Shown piece after piece: positions 57,190 to 64,000 of a stretch of DNA of 64,000 nucleotides (its first letter is position 1; each line of letters opens with the position of its first letter). Made by a program: the position numbers and the translations under genes. The stretch is from Pseudomonas marginalis. Its GTDB lineage: Bacteria; Pseudomonadota; Gammaproteobacteria; Pseudomonadales; Pseudomonadaceae. Below the pieces are notes generated by a model that was not told the DNA's origin, did no database searches, and saw only the letters and a program-made list of their open reading frames with translations. The stretch spans positions 238,603-302,602 of the forward strand of contig NZ_LKEG01000060.1 in assembly GCF_001645105.1 (NCBI RefSeq), written 5' to 3'.

Positions 57190-60100
57190 TGATTAATTTG
57201 CACCCCGCCAACGCAATTTGGCTCGTAGAAGAGAATGAGGTTGCTCCGCAGTTCGTTAAGGCTGTAGCGACAGTTCGAACCCTTTATAAAAAATATTATG
57301 GTGCGCAGCCTGATAGTGCTGCGGAGCGAGTAGAGACCATTTTCAGGCGTGCTCTAACCTTTGAAGGTTGGGAGGTGAGTCATGTTCAATTGACATTAGA
57401 GGCGACGTTCCGCGCTAGTAAAGTTTCGTGGAGTGAAGTTGATCCCAGGATTTCGGGGCTCTCAGTTAGCTACGAGGGGTCGATCTCTCAGTTTTTTCGT
57501 TTGGTTTTCATCACGCTCTGGGCGCGAAAAGTTTTCGTTGCGCCTCTCGGGATGCAGACTATCGCACATATGCCAGAAGTATTGGATGCTCTTTGTCACA
57601 AGTTGAATGTAGAGAGCCTGACCCTGATTCGCGGCGTGCATCCTGAATCCAGGATCAAAAGTCTTTTCAAAAGAGAAGAGTTTGATAGTGGGAGCAGTCG
57701 CGTAAACTTTTGGCTGAGACTTCTTCTAAGTACCACCGCTTACACCATTGAGGATCTTTCGCAATCCGATGCCAACAGCCTGTTTTCCGCTGCTAATGGA
57801 TCAGGACAACTGCCATTGCGGAGGTACTACGTCAATGATTTCCTTCTCACACTCTCGTCTCAGAGTGAGGGAAAAAAGCAAATGGTTGAGGATGTTATAA
57901 ACCAATATCAACTGGAAAAGCGCGAAAACAAACCTGCCAGAGTCTATAAAGGGCGAATCCGGACTGGAAAAGTAAAAAAGAAAGCTGAAAGCGCGTATGA
58001 AAAATCTTATGCGGCAGCGCAAGAAATTGCGTCCGGTGTACGGAGTATCAATTTTGCTGAGGATTTTGGTAAATATTTCCCGTCTCACATGCTCAAGAAA
58101 ATTTTCTATATTGGTGGTGAGGGTGAGGATTCGCATTTTTATGAGTCCTCGCGTTATCCTGTGAAAGTATTTTCCTCGATGGTAGATGGCTTTTATAAAT
58201 CGTTCATGCACTCTATGAGGCTCCAGAACACTACCAATCATGAGTTTGTACTCGGCTTGCTCATGAGCTATGTCATGTGCTATCTACCCAATTTCTTCCT
58301 TGAACGGGATGGTGATCTCCTAGACTATCCTAAGAATTTGAACGACTTCAACTGTACCCTTTTTTTTACCCGAGAATCAGTTTTTCTTGATGGTGTAATC
58401 CTATATGAAAAGGAGCCCCCAAGAACATTTATTGGTTATGTTAATGAATTTTCTCGTGTGAATAATTGGGTCAGCGATACTCTGTATGCTCGAGTAGGTA
58501 TCGTCGATCGTTTTTGCGACTATATTGAGGATAATAACCTAGTATTGCCAGGTGCTGATAAGTTTAGAAACAACTTTACGAGTTCATGCTACCCGGCTGT
58601 CTCAAAGAAATCAGGCACTGACAAAGTTCCAGTCCCAAGGCCGTATTTCTCGACGTTCATCAGCATGCTTGACAGTCTTGAATACCTGGTTGACCACATT
58701 AATGAAATGCCATATTACGATGGTCAATTGGAGCAAGATGTTAACTATGGAGTCCTGGATGGTAAGCTCTATCAGCCCTCCACAGCTGAGCTTATTCATA
58801 GTCATGCTTGGGCGGGATTGATTGGTCGTAACGTTAAGGGTATGGATGAGGTTAATCAAGGGTTATTGAATTATACGCCAATTTTTTATCATGAGGATAA
58901 GATCTATACTTTCAAGTTTCTTCCTCGTTTTTATAAGGTTGTCGACATTGAGATTCGGGGAGAGGTGGTGAGGCGTATTTCGCCCAATGAAGTTAGGCTA
59001 ACGCAGCTGATGTGTCACACTGGTATCCGTCAGCAGCATCTGATTTGGCTGGACAAAGATAAGTATGATCGTGGGGTGGATCGCTTTCGCGCTCTTCCAT
59101 TCCAACCCATGTTTGTAAGCTCAGACAAGTCGCATGGAGAGTGGACTGCGATTGTTGCTATGCGTGCTATTGAGATCATGGATAGGCAGCGCAAGTGGTA
59201 TGACGCGTGCACTTCGGCTAGTTACAAGCAGGACTTGTGGTATGGCATGGTTGAGGGATCCAAATTTGGTCGATACAAACCCCTGTTCAGGGGGCAAGGG
59301 AATACAGACTCTGATTGGAACAACTCTCGGCAGTTTCGTGTTTACATGTTGATTCTGCAGCATTTCATTCGCGTTCAGATGCAGGACACCTCCGGGGAAG
59401 ACTTGGTTTTCGTCAAGTCTGAGGGTGGTTCGCCTGCTCCTTTTCTCGACTATTCGCCATATTTCCTCAGAGAGCTTGCCGTCAATGATCTGGTCAGCCC
59501 ACACACACCCCATGCATTGCGCGCGGGGTTCGTATCTGACGCGATCAGGCTCCTACCGCCTTCGATCATCGGTCAATATTTGACAGGTCAGAGTGAGGCG
59601 CTTGTCTGGTATTACGCAATTTTTGATGGCGACAATTTGTCTGATCACCAACAGTTGCTCGCTGATTACATGATGAAAAACATGCAGAGTATTGAGCGGG
59701 GTGATGCTCCTGAACTTGCTGAGACCGTCCTCAAGCTTCATGCTAAATTGATGACGTCTATTGAAAAAGATCCAGTGCAGGCTATTAAAACTCACGGCTT
59801 GATCAGCCTCGCGGGTGTAGCGGATGACAAGAACGGGCTTGAGACTCTGCGCGCAAGACTTTACACCAAGCTCGCGTTCAATAACTGCCATATTTGCCCG
59901 TTTGATAATCGTTGTCCGAAGGAAGTAGTCTCCAAAATCGGTGGGCACCGTCAATGCGCGTTGTGCCCTTATGCCATCCGTGGTATCGATCACTTACAGG
60001 CTGTGAGTGCAGAAAAAGATAAAGCAAAAGAGATGATGAAGGTCGTGCTTGACAAAATTCAAGAGTATCGAGCTCTCAAGCCAAGCGCTCGCAATCCGCA

Positions 60101-60587
60101 AATTTTGGAAAATTTGTATGTTGAGTATGACCACCATGCTTTGGAAGCTTACGCCCTGGAGGCTATTGAGCAGCAACTGTATCTGATGGCGCAAACCGGA
60201 GAGGCAAATAGTTTTTTTCTCCGAGAGAAGGATGGACTGATGGCTCACTTCCAGAAAGTCGAGATCTCAGAATCCGACCACGTCCTGAAGCGCTTGGTCG
60301 ATGTTCAGAACTTTCCGGATCTTTCCAGTCCTCGGCTTGATGCGCAGTTCGCCCAAATGAGGATGAGGATGCTTGTGAACCAAGGCAAGTATGATGAGCT
60401 ACTGAAGCCGAGTAACAAACCTGCGAGTCATCAGTTGGCGTCACAGATTTCCAGCATGATGACGACGGGCATGCTCAGCGTCCGGGACGTTATGAAAATC
60501 AGTCACGACAGCGCCAATGTTAGCATGGTAGCTAGGCCCGCTTTATCACTTTCTGCTAACATGGGGTTATCAGAAATGGGAGCATAG
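57189..60587 (+). CDS. gmtZ: gamma-mobile-trio integrase GmtZ (VPA1269-like, divergent recombinase)
   Basis: A very long (1132-residue) protein, translationally coupled to gmtY by a one-base overlap. Much of it has no domain I recognise, but a stretch at about 600-815 looks like a diverged tyrosine-recombinase core: TGIRQQHLIWLD with R614, HALRAGF with H775 and R778, then TGQSEALVWYY with Q801 where the family has H or W, and Y808/Y809. After it comes a cysteine cluster C900, C903, C909, C923, C926 (CHICPF, CALCPY), a likely metal site. It is the largest gene of the trio, and the codon use is AT-rich. Its role beyond recombination support is unknown. Confidence 0.8.
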   Translation: MINLHPANAIWLVEENEVAPQFVKAVATVRTLYKKYYGAQPDSAAERVETIFRRALTFEGWEVSHVQLTLEATFRASKVSWSEVDPRISGLSVSYEGSISQFFRLVFITLWARKVFVAPLGMQTIAHMPEVLDALCHKLNVESLTLIRGVHPESRIKSLFKREEFDSGSSRVNFWLRLLLSTTAYTIEDLSQSDANSLFSAANGSGQLPLRRYYVNDFLLTLSSQSEGKKQMVEDVINQYQLEKRENKPARVYKGRIRTGKVKKKAESAYEKSYAAAQEIASGVRSINFAEDFGKYFPSHMLKKIFYIGGEGEDSHFYESSRYPVKVFSSMVDGFYKSFMHSMRLQNTTNHEFVLGLLMSYVMCYLPNFFLERDGDLLDYPKNLNDFNCTLFFTRESVFLDGVILYEKEPPRTFIGYVNEFSRVNNWVSDTLYARVGIVDRFCDYIEDNNLVLPGADKFRNNFTSSCYPAVSKKSGTDKVPVPRPYFSTFISMLDSLEYLVDHINEMPYYDGQLEQDVNYGVLDGKLYQPSTAELIHSHAWAGLIGRNVKGMDEVNQGLLNYTPIFYHEDKIYTFKFLPRFYKVVDIEIRGEVVRRISPNEVRLTQLMCHTGIRQQHLIWLDKDKYDRGVDRFRALPFQPMFVSSDKSHGEWTAIVAMRAIEIMDRQRKWYDACTSASYKQDLWYGMVEGSKFGRYKPLFRGQGNTDSDWNNSRQFRVYMLILQHFIRVQMQDTSGEDLVFVKSEGGSPAPFLDYSPYFLRELAVNDLVSPHTPHALRAGFVSDAIRLLPPSIIGQYLTGQSEALVWYYAIFDGDNLSDHQQLLADYMMKNMQSIERGDAPELAETVLKLHAKLMTSIEKDPVQAIKTHGLISLAGVADDKNGLETLRARLYTKLAFNNCHICPFDNRCPKEVVSKIGGHRQCALCPYAIRGIDHLQAVSAEKDKAKEMMKVVLDKIQEYRALKPSARNPQILENLYVEYDHHALEAYALEAIEQQLYLMAQTGEANSFFLREKDGLMAHFQKVEISESDHVLKRLVDVQNFPDLSSPRLDAQFAQMRMRMLVNQGKYDELLKPSNKPASHQLASQISSMMTTGMLSVRDVMKISHDSANVSMVARPALSLSANMGLSEMGA

Positions 60588-60589
60588 CA

Positions 60590-61249
60590 TTGGTTCAGCG
60601 ACTCGATCCGTTTGATAATTATAGAGCAGAGCACAAGGCGTTACGCATTAGACATATTCGTAGTGCGCTTGATATTCTGTCTAAAGCTACGTATCCGAAC
60701 ATCACAAATTTGGCAATCGACGTTGCTAAAATTGTGAAAGAGTTTGAATACCGAGATTTCGAGTCGTTGCCTGAAAAGACTAAGGTCAAAGGCTTTAAGC
60801 CCGTTAGCCATGTCACGCTGCTTAGGAATTCCGACTATCGTCTTTATCTAGATCGGAGCGGCAAGATAGAGGAGTCTGCAGAGGAAACTCCTGTCGTTAC
60901 TACTTCGGATTTCGAAGCGCTTAAGATCCGCAATGCGAGTTTGAATGGCCAAATCGACCAGTTGAAACTCACAATCAGAAATATCGATTCTGGTGTTCTT
61001 CCTAATTCGCCAGAAGAAACGGATAAGCTTCGTAGCGAAACTGAAAGCCTTCGTGACGCTTTAACGATGGTTTGTAGGGTACTTGACAACGTTTTGGGCG
61101 AGTGTAGTCAAGTCTTGATCACAGTCCCACCTGGGCAGGAAACTGAACAGCAACCGTCGCCCGGGTTGTGGGGATTATTCGATATCATCGCTACTTATGA
61201 CGAGCTTTTGAAGCTTGATACTTTACGTAGACAACTCTGCAAAGTTTAG
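60590..61249 (+). CDS. gmtX: gamma-mobile-trio protein GmtX
   Basis: 219-residue protein starting at a TTG two bases after the gmtZ stop, with GGGA upstream. The N-terminal third reads like a small DNA-binding helix-turn-helix: TNLAIDVAKIVKEFE and PVSHVTLLRNSDYRLYL resemble the recognition segment of Tn554 TnpC-type proteins. Residues 107-135 and 144-168 are probable coiled coil. In Tn554 a small TnpC orients and supports two recombinases; by analogy GmtX may be the accessory factor here. No catalytic motif. Confidence 0.8.
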   Translation: MVQRLDPFDNYRAEHKALRIRHIRSALDILSKATYPNITNLAIDVAKIVKEFEYRDFESLPEKTKVKGFKPVSHVTLLRNSDYRLYLDRSGKIEESAEETPVVTTSDFEALKIRNASLNGQIDQLKLTIRNIDSGVLPNSPEETDKLRSETESLRDALTMVCRVLDNVLGECSQVLITVPPGQETEQQPSPGLWGLFDIIATYDELLKLDTLRRQLCKV

Positions 61250-61610
61250 CCCTCACGTTTCCTTGGGAGTGCCCGGAGTCGTACATTACAATGACGCCGG
61301 GGCGTGGGGCGTTGAGCACCAAGTCTTCAGCATCAACAGGTCATCCCCATGTCTAGCGACCTCAGGCGCTCGATGATTTTCAAAGACTGGCGATGCTCCG
61401 CCTTGATATTAACCCTTGTGAAAATCGTCCTTCTGCTTTCAAGTAGTGTTTATGCCAGTAAGTCTGGCAGGCCGTAATTTTAATCCAGATTTTCCAGCCG
61501 CTTCGTACTCGCCACTTCGCTATCAATTTAGAGCGGTCAGTCGATAAGGGCTCGTTGCTAGCACATTGGCCTAATACAGTGCCCCAGAAATCCTTTTCGA
61601 GTCATTTCAG
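61250..61610. other. intergenic region after the gmt trio
   Basis: About 360 bases with no supportable gene, no clear terminator hairpin and no recognisable repeat. It separates the recombination genes from the cargo. Confidence 0.5.
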
Positions 61611-61886
61611 CTAACTCAACGGTGTAGCTTCATAGCTCAATCGTCCGAAAACGCTTATCCGATCAGCAACGAATGCACCGACTCGCTCTTGGGCAATTTT
61701 CAGTATATTCAGGATTTCTTGACTCACCTGTTTGGTGGACAGGTATTCCACGACTGGCTTGGGCGGAGGAGCAGCGTGACTCCACATTTCTATGATTACC
61801 TTGAGGAACCCGTCTGAGCCAAAATGCTTGAGAGCCATTTCCCACAGCTGACCTTCCTGCACCATATCCAGGCGAGGCCTAGTCAT
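61611..61886 (-). CDS. hypothetical protein, 91 residues
   Basis: A small, mostly helical protein (MTRPRLDMVQEGQLWEMALK at the start) that I do not recognise. It has no signal peptide, membrane segment or cysteine motif. The start codon lies only 17 bases from the start of the divergent exonuclease gene, so both promoters must overlap the opposite gene or be shared. Reality is supported by an intact frame in good context (GGA before ATG), not by homology. Function unknown; a partner or regulator of the exonuclease is possible. Confidence 0.5.
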   Translation of the reverse strand: MTRPRLDMVQEGQLWEMALKHFGSDGFLKVIIEMWSHAAPPPKPVVEYLSTKQVSQEILNILKIAQERVGAFVADRISVFGRLSYEATPLS

Positions 61887-61903
61887 AACGGAGTTCCAGC
61901 AAC

Positions 61904-62374
61904 ATGATGGTCTTTCTTGATTGCGAATTTACCGAGCTCTCGGCGGCAGCGAAGCTGATTTCACTGGCGTTAGTCGCTGAGGATGGGCACGAATTCTACG
62001 TGGAATTGCTCGATGCTTGGCAAGAAGAAGACTGCAGTGATTTCGTAAAGGAAACCGTGCTTCCACAGCTGTGGGGTGGGAGCTACGCGTTGCCCATTAT
62101 TGAAGCCAGGATGTCGCTGCTCAGATTTCTGACGTCGTTCAAAAAAGAGATCGAGATCGTCACTGATGCCCCTCAGTTCGATTGGGAGCTTTTTTGCGAC
62201 CTGGTATATGAGGACGGGCGATGGCCCAGAATCGTTCGTAATTTCCCTACTGACGCAACAACCCTTTCTCCGACTAGCGAGGGTGAAGAGCTGCCTCACC
62301 ACGCCTTGCTCGACGCCAGGATCATCGCCGGCATGTTCGTATCTGTAAACCGAGGGCATCCCGGTGGAACCTGA
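61904..62374 (+). CDS. DEDDh-type 3'-5' exonuclease (exoribonuclease-like)
   Basis: 156-residue stand-alone exonuclease of the DnaQ/RNase T superfamily, close to the small 3'-5' exoribonucleases of the Rv2179c type. The Exo I motif is FLDCEFTEL with D6 and E8; Exo II is DAPQFDWELF with D93 the likely ligand; Exo III is HHALLDAR with H132 and D137. All four acidic residues and the histidine are present, so it should be active. GGAG lies 10 bases before the ATG. It is the first recognisable cargo gene of the island; substrate (RNA or DNA) unknown. Confidence 0.82.
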   Translation: MMVFLDCEFTELSAAAKLISLALVAEDGHEFYVELLDAWQEEDCSDFVKETVLPQLWGGSYALPIIEARMSLLRFLTSFKKEIEIVTDAPQFDWELFCDLVYEDGRWPRIVRNFPTDATTLSPTSEGEELPHHALLDARIIAGMFVSVNRGHPGGT

Positions 62375-62995
62375 GCGGGTTAGACGGAACTATACCTCTA
62401 GCTGATTCGCTGGATTTTCTTGATCTCAGATCACACCAAATCTCGTACAAACCACAAAAAGTAAACTCAAATACTTGGCTTTTGTTGGCAAAACGAGCCG
62501 GGGCCTACGACCCCAAATTAACGAGCAGGTTACAAGGTGCGTAGGGGCAACCATAAGCGATGGTATTTGCTTGAGAGTGAGCTTAAAAAGCTGTCATATC
62601 GAAAGGGTCAGATAAAAACAGCGGCCAGCGAACCAGCCTCATTTCCAAAATGAAAAATGGGCCGGTGCAGGCAACGCTGCTTTTCTTTTGAGTTCAAAAT
62701 ATAGATCTCCGGTTTTGAAAAACGAATTCAAGGGCAGAGATTTCATAATGTCGAAAAAAGACATTAATGTCGCATTTGTGTAAATCCTGAATCAGGATCT
62801 GGCACCATCGCTTATGAGGTTCTCGTGCGCAGGGGGCTATGGATTAAGCCGGAAATAACGTTATCCAGTGATCGAAGCCACTTCGCGGCAAACCGATCTT
62901 TCCGCTCGGCCTCGCGTTGTCGTGTAAGCCAAGCTCAATCTCAACGCACGGCCCCGAGCCCTTTGAGAGCACGTGCGTCAATCCAGCATTGTCCT
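62375..62995. other. intergenic region in the island cargo
   Basis: About 620 bases without a supportable gene. It contains a perfect 6-bp inverted repeat (listed next) and a sequence CCAAAATGA at 62645-62653 that recurs at the regulator operator further right. A 77-codon open frame from 62825 overlaps the regulator gene and has no support. Confidence 0.5.
62747..62765. repeat. small inverted repeat
   Basis: AATGTCGAAAAAAGACATT, 6-bp perfect arms around a seven-base centre. An AATGTC half-site is repeated directly after it at 62766-62771 in part (TTAATGTCG). Possible protein-binding site; no T-run, so not a terminator. Confidence 0.35.
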
Positions 62996-63493
62996 CTAAC
63001 AATCAGCTCTAGATTCGGTAGCGTTAATCCTCTTCCAATATCGATGCACAGTCGATAGAGCCAGCCCCGTCTCCCGCGCAATCTGCGATTGATTCATTCC
63101 AGCAGTCTTAAGCTCGCGAACGACGCTTTCGCTTCCCTTGTTCTGAGGCTTTCCAGGCTTACGGGGGGCAACCCCTCCATCAGTGAGCTGTTCAGCAAGA
63201 ATTCCAAGACCTCCTTCTTTCTCAAACGCTTGCAGCTGCTTCAGGGCAGCATCCATGAGGACATGGTAAGGGGTGTCTTGCTGTTGGGACATACATAGAG
63301 CTAGGAGGGCCAGAGGGTTTATTCGAAGGCCCTCAGCAAGGCTCTCGAACTTCTCAAGGGTAATGCTTGTTTCGCCTCGCTCGAGGGCGCTGAGTTTAGA
63401 TTTCACGGAGGCGTCAGAAAGGTCTTCGTGCCGAAGTTGACGCTGCTTACGCAGTGCTCGGATGGCGCCTGCGAGTGCGATTCTAAGCTGCAT
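62996..63493 (-). CDS. XRE family transcriptional regulator with second C-terminal HTH
   Basis: 165-residue regulator with two DNA-binding parts. Residues 5-65 are an XRE/Cro helix-turn-helix (LRHEDLSDASVKSKLSALERGETSITLEKFESLAEGL). Residues 122-156 form a resolvase- or transposase-like HTH (MNQSQIARETGLALSTVHRYWK), joined by a basic proline-rich linker (APRKPGKPQNKG). It is probably a repressor of the divergent gene at 63733 and of itself, given the inverted repeat between them. Not part of the gmt trio; it is cargo or a neighbouring resident gene. Confidence 0.85.
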   Translation of the reverse strand: MQLRIALAGAIRALRKQRQLRHEDLSDASVKSKLSALERGETSITLEKFESLAEGLRINPLALLALCMSQQQDTPYHVLMDAALKQLQAFEKEGGLGILAEQLTDGGVAPRKPGKPQNKGSESVVRELKTAGMNQSQIARETGLALSTVHRYWKRINATESRADC

Positions 63494-63544
63494 GGCTCAC
63501 TCAAAAGTCAGGATATAGCCACACAGGAGGGTTTCCGTTAAATA

Positions 63545-63616
63545 CCAAAATGAGGTAGTATTGCGCATATCGCGACCAAGACGGCTCATAGCGAAGCTTT
63601 CGTAAGCTCATTTTGG
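63545..63616. promoter_or_regulatory. inverted repeat, candidate operator of the XRE regulator
   Basis: CCAAAATGAG at 63545-63554 and its exact reverse complement CTCATTTTGG at 63607-63616, 52 bases apart, between the regulator start (63493) and the divergent gene start (63733). Arms about six helical turns apart suit a looping or dual operator. CCAAAATGA also occurs at 62645. Confidence 0.5.
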
Positions 63617-63732
63617 CAATTTATGGAAATTAGGTGAGAGCGTTTTGCTGCCCGTGAAGACCAGCGCGCGGACTTTCCAGCAAGCCTCTGGTGAGCAGGC
63701 GTACTACTCGTAAATGATTTCGGAGGCAGCAC

Positions 63733-64000
63733 ATGGTTAGAGTGATCGATGCGGGCCTTTTGGGAGACCCGGGAGCCTCTCTAGTTGGCTCAGAACTTAG
63801 CCTCGAAGACGCGATGTCTGCAGCTAGAAAGCGCTACAAGTGGATGCCTCTCTGCGCCGTAGAAGAATGGACAATCCTAGACGCCATCGTCACCGACGAA
63901 GAGCGAACGAAGATAAACGCCGCAGGCTGCCAACCAATGTTTATGTTTGCCCACAAGGTCGTGGATGACGAGCAGAGACGTTTTGAACCTGGCCACTGGG
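63733..64000 (+). CDS. hypothetical protein, DUF6957-like (partial, N-terminal part)
   Basis: The first 89 codons of a gene cut by the right edge. It starts with ATG after GGAGGCAGCAC. The visible part (LVGSELSLEDAMSAARKRYKW, then VEEWTILDAIVTDEERTKI and FMFAHKVVDDEQRRFEPGHW) resembles a small Pseudomonas protein family that I recall as DUF6957; no function is known to me. It faces away from the XRE regulator and is probably controlled by it. Confidence 0.6.
   Translation, partial: MVRVIDAGLLGDPGASLVGSELSLEDAMSAARKRYKWMPLCAVEEWTILDAIVTDEERTKINAAGCQPMFMFAHKVVDDEQRRFEPGHW

Overview
The window is a piece of a Pseudomonas chromosome, most likely from the P. fluorescens group. The evidence is the gene content and order (nuoA-F, aceA, purB-hflD-mnmA, idh/icd, cspD-clpS-clpA, infA-bpt-aat-ftsK-lolA-rarA-serS-cysG, tusDCBE, gacS, comEC-exbBD-lpxK-kdsB-murB), the high GC content, and many copies of a GTGGGAGGGGGCTTGC-type REP palindrome typical of fluorescent pseudomonads. 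No organism name can be read from the sequence itself.

Layout. 1-3890: complex I operon nuoA-B-CD-E-F on the minus strand, with nuoF cut by the window edge. 4460-13123: isocitrate lyase, an orphan secretin-domain protein, a GNAT enzyme, the ribosomal oxygenase RoxA, PurB, HflD, MnmA, a Nudix hydrolase and a small secreted CBM20 protein, all on the minus strand. 13303-17278: two divergent, unrelated isocitrate dehydrogenases (monomeric Idh and dimeric Icd). 17351-22499: CspD plus a complete N-degron module, with ClpS and ClpA on the plus strand and InfA, Bpt and Aat on the minus strand. 22996-30494: plus-strand run ftsK, lolA, rarA, crcB, serS, cysG. 30600-34036: glutathionyl-hydroquinone reductase and the tRNA 2-thiolation relay TusDCBE with TrpD2/YbiB. 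34195-41603: mixed housekeeping genes (CaiB-type CoA transferase/racemase, SprT, Yip1, TtcA, a Tag-type glycosylase, WrbA, ArsC, a TlpA lipoprotein, a META lipoprotein). 41675-45575: ldhA and gacS. 45869-53350: DUF2062, then the overlapping run comEC-exbB-exbD-lpxK-trm112-kdsB-ptp-murB. 53427-54523: yccA and a tRNA-Ser(UGA) locus.

From about 54.5 kb to the right edge the sequence changes character. It is visibly more AT-rich, has longer non-coding stretches and uses TTG starts. It opens next to tRNA-Ser(UGA), which is preceded by a second tRNA-Ser copy that lacks its 3' end. Three tightly packed genes follow: a tyrosine recombinase (gmtY, nucleophile Y428), an 1132-residue divergent recombinase-like protein with a C-terminal cysteine cluster (gmtZ), and a small HTH/coiled-coil protein (gmtX). 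This matches the gamma-mobile-trio (GMT) island class, known from Vibrio and other gammaproteobacteria as carriers of anti-phage defence and T6SS cargo. About 0.4 kb upstream of gmtY lies a cluster of inverted repeats.

The visible cargo consists of a DEDDh 3'-5' exonuclease diverging from a 91-residue protein of unknown function, a double-HTH XRE regulator beside an operator-like inverted repeat, and the start of a further unknown gene cut by the window edge. The right end of the island is outside the window. The island is the region most worth following up.
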